Source of the DNA: Runella sp. MFBS21
Lineage (GTDB): Bacteria > Bacteroidota > Bacteroidia > Cytophagales > Spirosomataceae
Reading direction: 5' to 3'
Assembly: GCF_029433105.1 (NCBI RefSeq)
Contig: NZ_JARNTW010000002.1
Location: 62,001 to 126,000 of the forward strand
Length of the DNA stretch: 64,000 nucleotides
Part shown: piece by piece, positions 6,470-15,585 of the stretch
Numbering within the stretch: position 1 is the stretch's first letter
Layout: every line of letters begins with the position of its first letter
Notes under the pieces: generated by a model
What the model saw: only the letters and a program-made list of their open reading frames with translations
Database searches by the model: none
Told to the model about the DNA's origin: nothing
Translations under genes and position numbers: made by a program

Positions 6470-9088
6470 ATGATTTCGAAGACCTACAATCCGCGTGACA
6501 TTGAAGACAAATGGTATAGTTTTTGGCTTGAAAATCGCTATTTCAACTCAAAGCCCAATCCTGACAAAGAACCCTATACGGTGGTGATTCCGCCTCCCAA
6601 TGTGACAGGAGTGCTTCACATGGGACATATGCTCAACAATACCATTCAGGATGTGCTCATCCGTAAGGCGCGTATGGAAGGCAAAGAAGCATGTTGGGTG
6701 CCAGGTACTGACCACGCCTCTATTGCTACAGAAGCCAAAGTGGTAGCGATGCTCAAAGAACAGGGCATTCAGAAAAGTGATTTGACTCGTGAAGAATTCT
6801 ATAAATATGCCTGGGAATGGACCGACAAATACGGCGGGATTATCCTAAAACAATTAAGAAAACTAGGAGCGTCGTGCGATTGGGACCGTACTCGATTTAC
6901 GATGGAGCCACCTCTGTATGATGCCGTCATAGATACGTTTATTCATTTATACGAAAAAGGATACATCTATCGCGGGCATCGGATGGTGAACTGGGATCCC
7001 CAAGCCAAAACCACCGTGTCGGACGAAGAGGTGATTACGAAAGAGGTGATGTCGAAGTTGTCTTACTTGCGCTATCAAATCGCAGGAAGTGACAATGAGG
7101 CCATCATTATCGCCACTGTTCGCCCCGAAACTATCATGGCCGACTCGGCGATTTGTGTTCACCCTGATGATGAACGGTACAAGCACTTACACGGCAAAAA
7201 AGCCCTCATTCCGCTCATCAATCGTGAGATTCCAATCATTACGGATGAGTATGTTACCATGGATTTTGGAACGGGCGCTTTGAAAGTAACTCCTGCTCAC
7301 GACCAAAACGACTATGAACTTGGCCTGAAACATCAGCTCGAAATCATCGATATCTTGACCGAAGACGGAAAGCTCAACGAAAAAGCCCAGATTCTTGTGG
7401 GAGAAGACCGTTTTGTGGCTCGTAAAAAAATCATCAAGTTGCTCGAAGAAGCAGGCAATCTGGAAAAAGTTGAAGATTACAAAAGCAACGTAGGTCATTC
7501 AGAGCGTACCAATGCCATCATTGAGCCGCGTTTGTCGCTACAGTGGTTTGTAAGAATGAAAGAGCTATGTCAGCCCGCGCTCGAAAATGTCATGAACGAC
7601 ACCATTCAGCTACATCCACCTAAGTTTAAAAATACATACCGAATCTGGATTGAAAATATCAGAGATTGGAACATCAGCCGTCAGCTATGGTGGGGACAGC
7701 AGATTCCGGCTTATTACCTTTCTGACGGTACGGTGATTGTGGCCAAAAACAAACGCGAGGCTTTGCGAAAAGCTCAACACGAAATGCAGCTTTTTGCCTT
7801 GACCGAAGCCGACCTTACCCAAGACCCCGACGTAGTAGATACGTGGTTTAGCTCTTGGCTTTGGCCTATTTCGGTATTTGATGGTTTCAAAGACCCCAAC
7901 AACGAAGACATCAATTATTATTATCCTACCAACGACTTAGTGACCGCTCCCGAAATCTTGTTTTTTTGGGTCATGCGGATGATTATTGCTGGTTACGAGT
8001 TTAGAGGTGAGCCTCCTTTCCGTAATGTGTACTTGACGGGAATCGTACGCGATGCCAAAGGCCGTAAAATGTCAAAATCTCTCGGCAACTCTCCCGACCC
8101 ACTTGTATTGATAGACCAATACGGAGCAGATGGTGTACGTACGGGGATGCTTTTCAGTTCACCTGCGGGAAATGATTTGCTATTTGACGAAAAACTCTGC
8201 GAACAAGGCCGCAATTTCTGCAATAAAATCTGGAACGCTTTTCGCTTGGTAAAAGGCTGGACAGTAGCCGATTTGCCTGCTTCTTCGGCTGTGGCGGTTG
8301 AGTGGTTTGAGGCTAAGTTTAATGATACCGTAGCCGAAGTACATGATTTGTTCAACAAATACCGTCTCTCTGATGCGCTTAATGTTGTTTATAAGCTAAT
8401 TTGGGATGATTTCTGTGCGCAGTATTTGGAAATGATCAAACCCGAATACGGTCAACCTATTGACAAAATCACTTTTGATGCCACTATCGATTTCTTTGAA
8501 CGAATTATGGCACTGACGCATCCGTTTATGCCGTTTATTACGGAAGAAATTTGGCAGGATATTCGTCAAAGAGGCGAAAAAGAAAGTTTGTGCGTGGCCG
8601 CCTTCCCTACTGCTCAAACAGCGGACAAAAAATTGATTGCTGATTTTGACATTTTCTTTGACATCGTCACCAATATCCGAAATCTACGCAGTACCAAAAA
8701 AATCAGCCCCAAGACGTCACTGCCACTGACCATCAAAACAGAAAATAAAGAACTTTATCAAAAGTTTGAAGGCTTACTCATAAAGCTCGCTAATGTGTCT
8801 GATATTCAATATACTACCGACCAAGCCGAAGGACTCTCGTTTTTGGTGAAAGCCGATGAGTTTTTTGTCAACTTAGCAGGAGAGCTAGACGTAGCTGCCG
8901 AAATCGAAAATCTCCAGAAGGAATTAGAATATAACTTAGGATTTAAGAAATCAGTAGAAGGCAAACTCTCCAACGAGCGTTTTGTGCAAAATGCTAAAGC
9001 TGAAGTCGTAGAAAAAGAGCGCCAAAAGTTGGCGGATGCAGAAGCAAAAATCGCCACCATTCAAGAAGCCTTGAAGCGGTTGGGGTAG
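6470..9088 (+). CDS. valS: Valyl-tRNA synthetase
   Basis: Class Ia aminoacyl-tRNA synthetase charging tRNA-Val, 872 residues as expected. The ATP-binding signatures are PNVTGVLHMGH (HIGH-type, about 43-53) and GRKMSKSLGN (KMSKS at 533-537). Between them are the GTDHASIAT segment and the CP1 editing domain (about 200-345) that hydrolyses Thr-tRNA-Val. The anticodon-binding domain follows and the C-terminus is the coiled coil typical of ValRS (about 805-872). I chose ATG 6470 because MISKTYNPRDIEDKWY is the family N-terminus; a start 14 codons earlier would add unrelated sequence. The next gene begins one base after the stop codon, so the two are probably co-transcribed. Confidence 0.97.
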   Translation: MISKTYNPRDIEDKWYSFWLENRYFNSKPNPDKEPYTVVIPPPNVTGVLHMGHMLNNTIQDVLIRKARMEGKEACWVPGTDHASIATEAKVVAMLKEQGIQKSDLTREEFYKYAWEWTDKYGGIILKQLRKLGASCDWDRTRFTMEPPLYDAVIDTFIHLYEKGYIYRGHRMVNWDPQAKTTVSDEEVITKEVMSKLSYLRYQIAGSDNEAIIIATVRPETIMADSAICVHPDDERYKHLHGKKALIPLINREIPIITDEYVTMDFGTGALKVTPAHDQNDYELGLKHQLEIIDILTEDGKLNEKAQILVGEDRFVARKKIIKLLEEAGNLEKVEDYKSNVGHSERTNAIIEPRLSLQWFVRMKELCQPALENVMNDTIQLHPPKFKNTYRIWIENIRDWNISRQLWWGQQIPAYYLSDGTVIVAKNKREALRKAQHEMQLFALTEADLTQDPDVVDTWFSSWLWPISVFDGFKDPNNEDINYYYPTNDLVTAPEILFFWVMRMIIAGYEFRGEPPFRNVYLTGIVRDAKGRKMSKSLGNSPDPLVLIDQYGADGVRTGMLFSSPAGNDLLFDEKLCEQGRNFCNKIWNAFRLVKGWTVADLPASSAVAVEWFEAKFNDTVAEVHDLFNKYRLSDALNVVYKLIWDDFCAQYLEMIKPEYGQPIDKITFDATIDFFERIMALTHPFMPFITEEIWQDIRQRGEKESLCVAAFPTAQTADKKLIADFDIFFDIVTNIRNLRSTKKISPKTSLPLTIKTENKELYQKFEGLLIKLANVSDIQYTTDQAEGLSFLVKADEFFVNLAGELDVAAEIENLQKELEYNLGFKKSVEGKLSNERFVQNAKAEVVEKERQKLADAEAKIATIQEALKRLG

Positions 9089-9089
9089 C

Positions 9090-9866
9090 ATGGAACATTT
9101 GATTTCGTCTATTATAATAGCATTGTTGCCTTTTATTTTTACTGCTAAAATCTCTCCTCCAAACGTAGTGCAACTGAAACGTTTGGAGGAGTTGGTTCCA
9201 ATCTTTAAAAAGGATGATTTAGCTCTAGGATTTAAAATTATTTTAGTCTGGTGGCCTGTATTAACCCTTATTTTTGGTGCCATATTTTGGGTTTTACTAG
9301 CATTTTTTGAACCTTCTTACCCTGACGCAAAATTCTTTTTATCAGCACTTTATGGAAGTGAAAATCAATTAAGTTTTGCAGCAGGGGCAGGAATGTTGCT
9401 AGGACTGGGATTTTTGCCTTTTGCTATTATTGTTTCTTCAAGAAACAAGTACGCTCAAGATTTTGAGTTATATCTTTTCTACACTTACCAAGAACTAAAT
9501 ATTAGCTTGATTGCCTTTGCTAGAGGCTTTGGACTTTTTTGGGGTATTACTGGTGGGATGTTATTATTGATAATGGATGGGGCATATTTTAAAGTTAATG
9601 ATACGTCGATTGAGTTTAGACATTTTTTTTCTTTAAGTGTTGCTACGTACTCCTTTGATGAGATTCGAAAAATAAGCTTTTCATCTACTACAAAAGCACC
9701 TAATGGAGACACTGTTATGCAAGATAGGTATCAAATAACTTTTAAAAACGGTACATCTTGGGTTATGGATGGTTGGCTTTCTGGAAATGCTCCCATTGAT
9801 AGTGTAGCAGAATTTTTATCAAAACAAACTCATTTGAAAATTATATATGAACCATTATCAGAGTAG
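9090..9866 (+). CDS. Membrane protein with C-terminal soluble domain, unknown
   Basis: This 258-residue protein has about four hydrophobic segments: 1-18, about 49-73, about 92-115 and about 143-165. A C-terminal domain of roughly 90 residues follows, with alternating strands (ATYSFDEIRKISFSS, DRYQITFKNGTSWVMDG). That layout resembles membrane proteins carrying a PH-like domain after the last helix, but I cannot name a family. Its ATG overlaps the end of the valS unit (one base between stop and start), so it probably rides on valS transcription. Base use is A+T-richer than valS. It converges with the DoxX-like gene, leaving only six bases between the two stop codons. Confidence 0.65.
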   Translation: MEHLISSIIIALLPFIFTAKISPPNVVQLKRLEELVPIFKKDDLALGFKIILVWWPVLTLIFGAIFWVLLAFFEPSYPDAKFFLSALYGSENQLSFAAGAGMLLGLGFLPFAIIVSSRNKYAQDFELYLFYTYQELNISLIAFARGFGLFWGITGGMLLLIMDGAYFKVNDTSIEFRHFFSLSVATYSFDEIRKISFSSTTKAPNGDTVMQDRYQITFKNGTSWVMDGWLSGNAPIDSVAEFLSKQTHLKIIYEPLSE

Positions 9867-9872
9867 AAACTT

Positions 9873-10640
9873 CTACCCTTTAAAAGAATTTCTAGCAGTG
9901 TATACCTGCCAACCGCATGTAATCAGGTAGCAAGCAATAGTCCCAAAAATAGGAATCGCTACTATAAGCATAGGGTTGAAGGGGAGTGATTGATGTAATA
10001 ATGTGATCAGGGTGAGACCCACAATCGCCAAAAATGACATGACTAGTATGCTTTTATAGAAAGCGTTGAAAGTTTGGCTTTTGAAAACATGATAATATAC
10101 CAATCCATAACCTACAATAGCCACCATACTTGTCGCCATTATCGCAAACCTGCTCAGAAGGATACATATCCCAAAAAGTAAGATAATTAGTAAAGGCAAT
10201 AAGGCATTTGGAAAAAATTGATGGGTTTTAGGAGGAAATACCAGCGGCTTTTGTTCTGGAAAAATAAAAAACTTTAGACTATTCCATTCATAAAGAAGCG
10301 CAAGTATATTGAGTAGCGTAAACACCGCATCCACGTAGGGCGTACCTTGCCATTGCTGTGAAATCGTCACCATCAAAATACCTAAGTTCATCGGGATGAG
10401 CATGATAAGCCCTAACAGTGAATAGCGCTGCGACAATACCAACGCCCCTGCTAAGACTTGAGAAATCGCAACAAAAAAGCCAAAAGTACGTAGGCCATGA
10501 GGGGTGAGTTGTTGGATAAGGAGCGGTGGGCCTATCAACTGACCAAACTGTCCTTCTGTAAGTTTGCAGAGACCAGAAGAAGTAAATAAATATCCCAAAA
10601 AGAGACGTATCAGTAGTACATTGAAATCTTTGAAAGTCAT
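9873..10640 (-). CDS. DoxX-like / MauE-like membrane protein
   Basis: A 255-residue integral membrane protein with seven or so hydrophobic helices. The N-terminal half has DoxX-family features: LLIRLFLGYLFTSSGLCKL near the start, then AISQVLAGALVLSQRYSLLG and a third helix. DoxX and MauE relatives are quinone-linked or thiol-redox membrane partners in other bacteria, but the substrate here cannot be inferred. The C-terminal 120 residues are further membrane helices without recognisable motifs. It lies downstream of the Lrp-type regulator on the same strand but is separated from it by a terminator, so it is probably transcribed on its own. Confidence 0.6.
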   Translation of the reverse strand: MTFKDFNVLLIRLFLGYLFTSSGLCKLTEGQFGQLIGPPLLIQQLTPHGLRTFGFFVAISQVLAGALVLSQRYSLLGLIMLIPMNLGILMVTISQQWQGTPYVDAVFTLLNILALLYEWNSLKFFIFPEQKPLVFPPKTHQFFPNALLPLLIILLFGICILLSRFAIMATSMVAIVGYGLVYYHVFKSQTFNAFYKSILVMSFLAIVGLTLITLLHQSLPFNPMLIVAIPIFGTIACYLITCGWQVYTARNSFKG

Positions 10641-10738
10641 GGTTGGAGGGGAAGGTTATTGGGGATATCAATCTAGAAAAGACCTTTCAATGTACCAATC
10701 AAAACATGATAGAAGGTAATAGGAAGAGGTAGAATGAC

Positions 10739-10771
10739 AAAAAGCGCAACCCACAATGGGATGCGCTTTTT
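10739..10771 (-). terminator. Terminator after the Lrp-family gene
   Basis: AAAAAGCGCA at 10739-10748 pairs with TGCGCTTTTT at 10762-10771 around a 13-base loop that can pair internally (CCCA with TGGG). On the minus strand the stem is followed by the U-rich half, 21 bases after the stop codon of the Lrp-type gene. The symmetric A and T runs would also allow termination on the plus strand. Confidence 0.75.
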
Positions 10772-10791
10772 GAAAAGTATCTAAACCTTGA

Positions 10792-11256
10792 CTAGTAAGG
10801 AATAGGCAATACTTTACTTTCTTTAAAAGTAGAGAGAATGACCATAGTTTGGGTATTGGCTACTTCTTCGATTTCATTGATACACTCCAATAACAGTTTT
10901 TGATAGGAGGCAATGTCTTTTGAAATTACCTTCAACAAAAAATCTCCTGAACCAGTAATGTGATGACATTCTATGATTTCGGGAATCTCATTGACTCTTT
11001 TAACAAATGATTCGGTTACGTCTCTTTTGTGACCTACCAATGTGACTTGTATGAAAGTTGTAACGCCGAGGCCGACTTTTTCGCGATCCAACTGTGCGTG
11101 ATAACTTTGGATAATACCGTGCTGTTCGAGTTTCTTTACCCGCTCAAGAGTAGGGGCGGGAGAAAGACCAATTTCTTTCGAAAGTTGTGCATTAGTGATT
11201 TTGGCATTGGCTTGCAAAATATCCAAAACCTTGCGGTCTATTTGGTCTAATTTCAT
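10792..11256 (-). CDS. Lrp/AsnC family transcriptional regulator
   Basis: Leucine-responsive-type regulator of 154 residues, the normal length. The N-terminal winged HTH runs from MKLDQIDRKVLDILQ through NAQLSKEIGLSPAPTLERVKKLEQHG (about 1-50). The C-terminal ligand-binding RAM domain follows, with HHITGSGDFLLKV as its signature (about 99-111). I placed the start at 11256 because the family begins there; the 38 codons that stay open upstream are A+T-rich and lack homology. The long A+T-rich space between this gene and the divergent HAD phosphatase gene (11257-11497) probably contains both promoters and may be an autoregulatory site. The target genes and effector are unknown. Confidence 0.92.
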   Translation of the reverse strand: MKLDQIDRKVLDILQANAKITNAQLSKEIGLSPAPTLERVKKLEQHGIIQSYHAQLDREKVGLGVTTFIQVTLVGHKRDVTESFVKRVNEIPEIIECHHITGSGDFLLKVISKDIASYQKLLLECINEIEEVANTQTMVILSTFKESKVLPIPY

Positions 11257-11497
11257 GTGGGAATTAATGAATTTTAATAAAAAAGGCACTAAACAAATAA
11301 TATACTGCAAATCTAATGATATTGTGGAATTATTTTTTATTAAAACCGAAATTTTATTCAATAAAACCAAACAAAAACTAACTTTTGTGAAATAAATAGT
11401 AATATTTTAAAAAAAAATAAAAATTATTTAACTGATTTAATTGCAAAAAAATCACAAAATAGTATTATTATTGGGCGTTGAAATTTGATTGTATGTT

Positions 11498-12016
11498 ATG
11501 AAACAAAAATGTGTTTTTCTTGATCGCGACGGGGTTCTTAACCAAGACCTAGACGGATATTTGTATCAAGTGGAGGAGATGATTATCCCAGAGGGAGTAC
11601 TAGAAGGGCTTCAGCAGATGAAGAAAGCGGGCTACCTATTGATTGTAGTCACCAACCAAGCTGGAATTGCAAGGGGGCTTTATACCCGCGAAGACGTTTG
11701 GAAGTGTCATCAGTATTTCCAAGAGCAATGTGGGTATTTGCTTGATGATCTGTACTATTGTCCGCATCATCCAGAGTACGATAGTCGTTCGTTGATGCGT
11801 AAGCCAGAGTCGCTTATGCTCGAAAAAGCGATTGCCAAATATGACATTGACATTACGGCCTCTTGGATGGTAGGAGACCGTGATAGAGATATGCAAGCTG
11901 GAAAACGTGCCGGGGTACAGACAATACACCTTACTCCTGACCCGAATAAGTCGGCAGGAGATAAGCATGCCACCAATTTTTTGGCCGCAACTCAGTTAGT
12001 GATACAGACTCCTTAA
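11498..12016 (+). CDS. HAD-IIIA phosphatase, GmhB-like
   Basis: A 172-residue HAD-superfamily phosphatase with FLDRDGVLN (nucleophile Asp9 and acid Asp11), VVTNQAGIARG (motif II) and MVGDRDRDMQAGKRAG (motif IV). The closest family is D-glycero-D-manno-heptose-1,7-bisphosphate 7-phosphatase (GmhB) and histidinol-phosphatase relatives. GmhB has a zinc loop with an early Cys-x-His pair and a later Cys-x-Cys just before RKPxPGM. Here the first half is kept (YYCPHHPEYD, about 91-100), but the second half reads LMRKPES, with no cysteines. Zinc binding is therefore probably altered, and the substrate is uncertain. Its stop codon overlaps that of the convergent small lipoprotein gene. No other heptose genes are nearby. 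Confidence 0.85.
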   Translation: MKQKCVFLDRDGVLNQDLDGYLYQVEEMIIPEGVLEGLQQMKKAGYLLIVVTNQAGIARGLYTREDVWKCHQYFQEQCGYLLDDLYYCPHHPEYDSRSLMRKPESLMLEKAIAKYDIDITASWMVGDRDRDMQAGKRAGVQTIHLTPDPNKSAGDKHATNFLAATQLVIQTP

Positions 12017-12129
12017 GCTTTTTTTACTGATTTTAGGGAGCTATCATAGGCAGGGCAATACCCTTTGCGGTTGCAGCTAGAAGCAGCTAGTACGACCAAA
12101 ATCAATGCGAAGGAAAGGACTTTTTTCAT
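12013..12129 (-). CDS. Small lipoprotein, 38 residues
   Basis: A very short gene encoding a lipoprotein precursor: a positively charged start (MKKVLSF), a hydrophobic stretch ALILVVLAA, a lipobox ending in SSC (Cys19), and a mature peptide of about 20 residues beginning CNRKGYCPAYD and ending in basic residues. The signal is canonical for lipidation by Lgt and cleavage by LspA. A second Cys in the mature part could form a disulfide. I have an impression that similar tiny lipoproteins occur across the Bacteroidota, without known function. It is downstream of speA on the same strand; its last four bases overlap the stop codon of the convergent HAD phosphatase gene. Confidence 0.7.
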   Translation of the reverse strand: MKKVLSFALILVVLAASSCNRKGYCPAYDSSLKSVKKA

Positions 12130-12147
12130 GATATATATTAGACATAT

Positions 12148-12182
12148 TCCCTTGGGTCGCACCCCGTGTGAAACCCAAGGGA
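12148..12182 (-). promoter_or_regulatory. Hairpin between speA and the small lipoprotein gene
   Basis: A 10-bp perfect stem, TCCCTTGGGT at 12148-12157 and ACCCAAGGGA at 12173-12182, closes a 15-base loop with a further CAC/GTG pair. It lies 43 bp past the speA stop and 19 bp before the lipoprotein start on the minus strand. No U tract follows on that strand, so it may be a transcript-processing or attenuating hairpin, or a weak terminator. Confidence 0.5.
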
Positions 12183-12224
12183 GATTCTAGTTTTTTTACT
12201 ACGAAAATCGTGCCGATTTTATTG

Positions 12225-13700
12225 TTAGCTATGAGCCAATTCTTCTACGGCCTCAATATCAATTATTTGATCACCGATGACTTGCTGATCATCAGAAGGT
12301 TTTGGGGCGTACCCCAAAATATCTAACATACCTTCACTGCCTTGCTGTGGTGCAAACAGACGAGTGATGATATTGCCGTCTTCGTCACGGTCTACTAGTA
12401 CATGCTGTGGCGCAGGAATGAGACAATGCTGAATCCCACCGTAGCCTCCTAAAGATTCTTGATAGGCACCCGTATGGAAAAATCCTACGTACTGTACTTC
12501 ATTTTGCAAATCAAACACTGGTAAGTACAAGTCAGCGCTGTGAGCCTCCGTATTATAGAAATCCTGCGAATCACAAGTAAGACCGCCGATATTGACTTTC
12601 TGGTACGGATTGTCCCAATTATTAACAGCGAGCATGATATATTTTTGATTCATGCCCCAAGAATCTGGCAAATGAGTAATGAAAGAGCCATCAATCATAT
12701 ACCACATTTCTTTGTCGTTCTGGAGTTTTTGATCAATGATTTGATAAATCACCGCACCACTTTCGCCTACAGTGTAGCTACCAAACTCCGTGAATAAATG
12801 AGGTACAGGCACATTGTTTTTGTTACAAATCCATTGGATGTTTTCGACGATTTCGTCAATCATCTGTTGGTAATCGTAATTAAACTGCAAGGAAGTTTGA
12901 ATCGGCAAACCGCCGCCAATATCGATAGAATCAAGATCGGGGCAGATTTTTTTCAATTCACAATACTTAAACATAAACCGAGTCAATTCACTCCAATAGT
13001 ATGCCGTATCTTTCATACCAGTATTGATAAAAAAGTGCAGCATTTTGAGCTTGAAATTCGGATTAGGTTTAATCTTTTCTTTATAAAGCTCAATGATATC
13101 GCTATATCTGACTCCTAATCGCGACGTATAAAAAGCAAAGTTTGGCTCTTCGTCGGTCGCAATTCGGATACCAAAATTGACTGATTCGGCGGTTACATTC
13201 TGGGCATAATAATCAATCTCACGCAAGTTGTCCAATACAGGCATCACATTAAAACCATCGTTGATGAGGTCGGTGATCGCACGTTGATAATTGGGAAGCT
13301 TATAGCCGTTGCAAATGATGTAGTTGCTTTTGGTTATTTTGCCACTTTGATAGAGATTTCGAATAATCGGAATATCAAAGGCCGAAGAAGTTTCGATATG
13401 AATATTGTGCTTGAGGGCTTCTTCTAAGACAAAGCTAAAATGAGAAGACTTGGTACAGTAACAATAAGTATAAGAGCCTTTATAATTGAAGCGCTTAAAT
13501 GCGTTTTTGAAAAACTGCTTGGCGTTACTGATGTGCTCACCGATTTTGGGTAAATACGTGATTTTTAGAGGCGTACCATACTGACGAATAATGTCCATGA
13601 GGGGTACATTGTTGAACGACAGCTCGTCGTTCTGGACGTTAAACTCCAGCGTCGGGAATTCAAACGTCTGCTCAATTAGGTTGGTGTAAGTACTTTTCAT
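12225..13700 (-). CDS. speA: Biosynthetic arginine decarboxylase
   Basis: PLP-dependent decarboxylase of the alanine-racemase-fold (type III) group that converts arginine to agmatine, the first step of agmatine-route putrescine synthesis. The 491 residues fit the short SpeA form I associate with Bacteroidota. Features include the PLP-lysine region in YCYCTKSSHFSF (about 78-89), ETSSAFDIP, the glycine-rich DIGGGLP (about 261-267), and the C-terminal substrate loop around FHTGAYQES. The agmatine-processing enzyme of the same pathway is encoded 34 kb away at 47.5-48.5 kb. It is transcribed away from glpK, with about 210 bp between the two starts. Diaminopimelate decarboxylase is the main alternative, but overall length and sequence favour SpeA. 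Confidence 0.85.
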   Translation of the reverse strand: MKSTYTNLIEQTFEFPTLEFNVQNDELSFNNVPLMDIIRQYGTPLKITYLPKIGEHISNAKQFFKNAFKRFNYKGSYTYCYCTKSSHFSFVLEEALKHNIHIETSSAFDIPIIRNLYQSGKITKSNYIICNGYKLPNYQRAITDLINDGFNVMPVLDNLREIDYYAQNVTAESVNFGIRIATDEEPNFAFYTSRLGVRYSDIIELYKEKIKPNPNFKLKMLHFFINTGMKDTAYYWSELTRFMFKYCELKKICPDLDSIDIGGGLPIQTSLQFNYDYQQMIDEIVENIQWICNKNNVPVPHLFTEFGSYTVGESGAVIYQIIDQKLQNDKEMWYMIDGSFITHLPDSWGMNQKYIMLAVNNWDNPYQKVNIGGLTCDSQDFYNTEAHSADLYLPVFDLQNEVQYVGFFHTGAYQESLGGYGGIQHCLIPAPQHVLVDRDEDGNIITRLFAPQQGSEGMLDILGYAPKPSDDQQVIGDQIIDIEAVEELAHS

Positions 13701-13913
13701 TTCGCCTTAAAAGCATAAAAGGAATGTTTGGTGAAACATGATAAAAAAGCTTGCGAAGTTGCAGTAAAATAACGTTTTTTCCAAAGGAAATGCTTAAATC
13801 TTACGTTAATTTTTGTAATACTGGTGATAGGCAGTAGGTTGGCTTTGGTTCAAATTTGTATAGCAAGATTTCTCCGCTTAACTTGGCACTTTCCAAAAAT
13901 AACCTTTAACCTC

Positions 13914-15413
13914 ATGTCAAAATACATAGCTGCTATTGACCAAGGTACGACTAGTACCCGTTGTATTATTTTTGACCGAAAAGGAAACATCATTTCCGTA
14001 GGCCAAAAAGAACATAAGCAAATTTATCCTCAACCTGGATGGGTGGAGCATGATCTTGAAGAAATCCGAAAAAATACCTTTGAAGTGATTGCCCAAGCTC
14101 GTATCAAAGCATCTATATCAGCTACTGATGTGGCAGCAGTAGGTATTACGAATCAGCGCGAAACCACTGCCGTATGGAATCGTCGAACTGGAAAGCCTTA
14201 TTACAATGCATTAGTGTGGCAAGATACTCGCACGAGTGAGTTGGTAACTCGATTTGAGAAAGAAGGAGGGCAAGACCGCTTTCGCGCACAAACTGGCCTA
14301 CCACTGGCTACTTATTTTAGTGGATTGAAACTCCGCTGGCTGCTCGACAACGTTCCGGGACTCCGCGAAGATGCCGAACGTGGTGATGCGATTTTTGGTA
14401 ATATGGATACTTTTCTGATTTGGCACCTTACAGGAGGTGCGCAAGGTGGTGTCCACGTAACCGACGTTACCAATGCAAGTCGTACCCAACTCATGAACCT
14501 CAAAACCTTGGCTTGGGATGAAGAACTGCTCTCTATATTTGGTATACCCCGTTTGATGCTACCGCTTATCAAAAGTAGCAGTGAAGTGTATGGTAGTGTG
14601 GTGCTGGATGTATTGCCCAATGTACCTATTGCGGGAGATTTGGGCGACCAACATGCGGCTTTGGTAGGACAAACTTGCTTTGAACCTGGGCAAGCCAAAA
14701 ATACGTATGGAACGGGTTGTTTTATGCTACTCAATACGGGGACTGAGCTTAAAGAATCTACCCAAGGTCTCTTAACTACGGTAGCGTATAAATTTGGTAA
14801 TCAGCCTGTTAATTATGCGCTGGAAGGGAGCGTAGCAATTGCGGGTGCTTTGGTACAATGGCTACGTGATAATCTAGGACTTATCAAAAAAAGTGAAGAA
14901 GTAGAAGTCCTTGCAAAATCGGTAGAAGACAATGGTGGTGCTTATTTTGTGCCAGCCTTTTCGGGACTGTATGCGCCTTATTGGAAAGCCGATGCTCGGG
15001 GAGTGATTGCGGGATTGACTCGCTATGTCAGCAAAGGTCATATCGCTCGTGCGGTGTTGGAGGCGACTGCTTACCAAACATTGGATGTGATGAATGCTAT
15101 GGAAAAAGATGCTAACATTGAGCTACAATCTTTGCGAGTAGATGGTGGAATGGTCGCTAATCAAACCCTTATGCAATTTCAGTCAGATATGCTAGAAGTA
15201 CCTGTGGTATGCCCTGCCGTCACCGAAACTACTGCCTTGGGAGCTGCTTATGCCGCAGGATTGGCGGTAGGGTATTGGGAAAACTTTGATGATTTGCGCC
15301 AAAATTGGGGCGTTGCCCAGACATGGACTCCTCAAATGGAAGCTACTCAAAGGACTAAACTCTACAAAGGCTGGCAAAAAGCCGTAGAAAGGTCTTTCGG
15401 ATGGGCAGAATAA
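13914..15413 (+). CDS. glpK: Glycerol kinase
   Basis: FGGY-family kinase phosphorylating glycerol to sn-glycerol 3-phosphate with ATP; 499 residues, normal for GlpK. The start [21 protein letters not shown] is the family N-terminus with the phosphate-binding DQGTTS. The glycerol-binding residues are present: Arg82-Glu83 in [10 protein letters not shown], and the Asp in [11 protein letters not shown] (about 245). The C-terminal FGGY signature region is around [14 protein letters not shown] used ATG 13914; an upstream ATG in frame adds 30 residues of no homology. No glpF or glpD is nearby, so it appears to be a single-gene unit. A nested hairpin repeat sits in the gap after it. Confidence 0.95.
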   Translation: MSKYIAAIDQGTTSTRCIIFDRKGNIISVGQKEHKQIYPQPGWVEHDLEEIRKNTFEVIAQARIKASISATDVAAVGITNQRETTAVWNRRTGKPYYNALVWQDTRTSELVTRFEKEGGQDRFRAQTGLPLATYFSGLKLRWLLDNVPGLREDAERGDAIFGNMDTFLIWHLTGGAQGGVHVTDVTNASRTQLMNLKTLAWDEELLSIFGIPRLMLPLIKSSSEVYGSVVLDVLPNVPIAGDLGDQHAALVGQTCFEPGQAKNTYGTGCFMLLNTGTELKESTQGLLTTVAYKFGNQPVNYALEGSVAIAGALVQWLRDNLGLIKKSEEVEVLAKSVEDNGGAYFVPAFSGLYAPYWKADARGVIAGLTRYVSKGHIARAVLEATAYQTLDVMNAMEKDANIELQSLRVDGGMVANQTLMQFQSDMLEVPVVCPAVTETTALGAAYAAGLAVGYWENFDDLRQNWGVAQTWTPQMEATQRTKLYKGWQKAVERSFGWAE

Positions 15414-15479
15414 ATAGATAAGCAAAAAAACAAATCATCCTGAAGATTAGCTACCCTAGCGGAATCAAGATGCTAGTTA

Positions 15480-15580
15480 GGTTTGACTTCTTCTAAATCA
15501 CAAAACCTTGCCGTCTCAGAGAGGCACAATGTTTGTGATTAACAAGTCCAAAAAATAAAGGATTTTGGAGAAGTCAAACC
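15480..15580. repeat. Nested hairpin repeat, copy 1
   Basis: Outer arms GGTTTGACTTCT (15480-15491) and AGAAGTCAAACC (15569-15580) are exact inverted repeats. Inside them AATCACAAA (15496-15504) pairs with TTTGTGATT (15532-15540), and a small GC-rich stem lies within. Read on the minus strand, the inner part (CACAAACATTGTGCCTCTC) closely matches the inner part of the element at 43937-44094, so this is one of two related copies in opposite orientation. It fills the gap between convergent glpK and the hydroxylase gene and could also stop transcription. Confidence 0.7.
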
Positions 15581-15585
15581 CTCAG

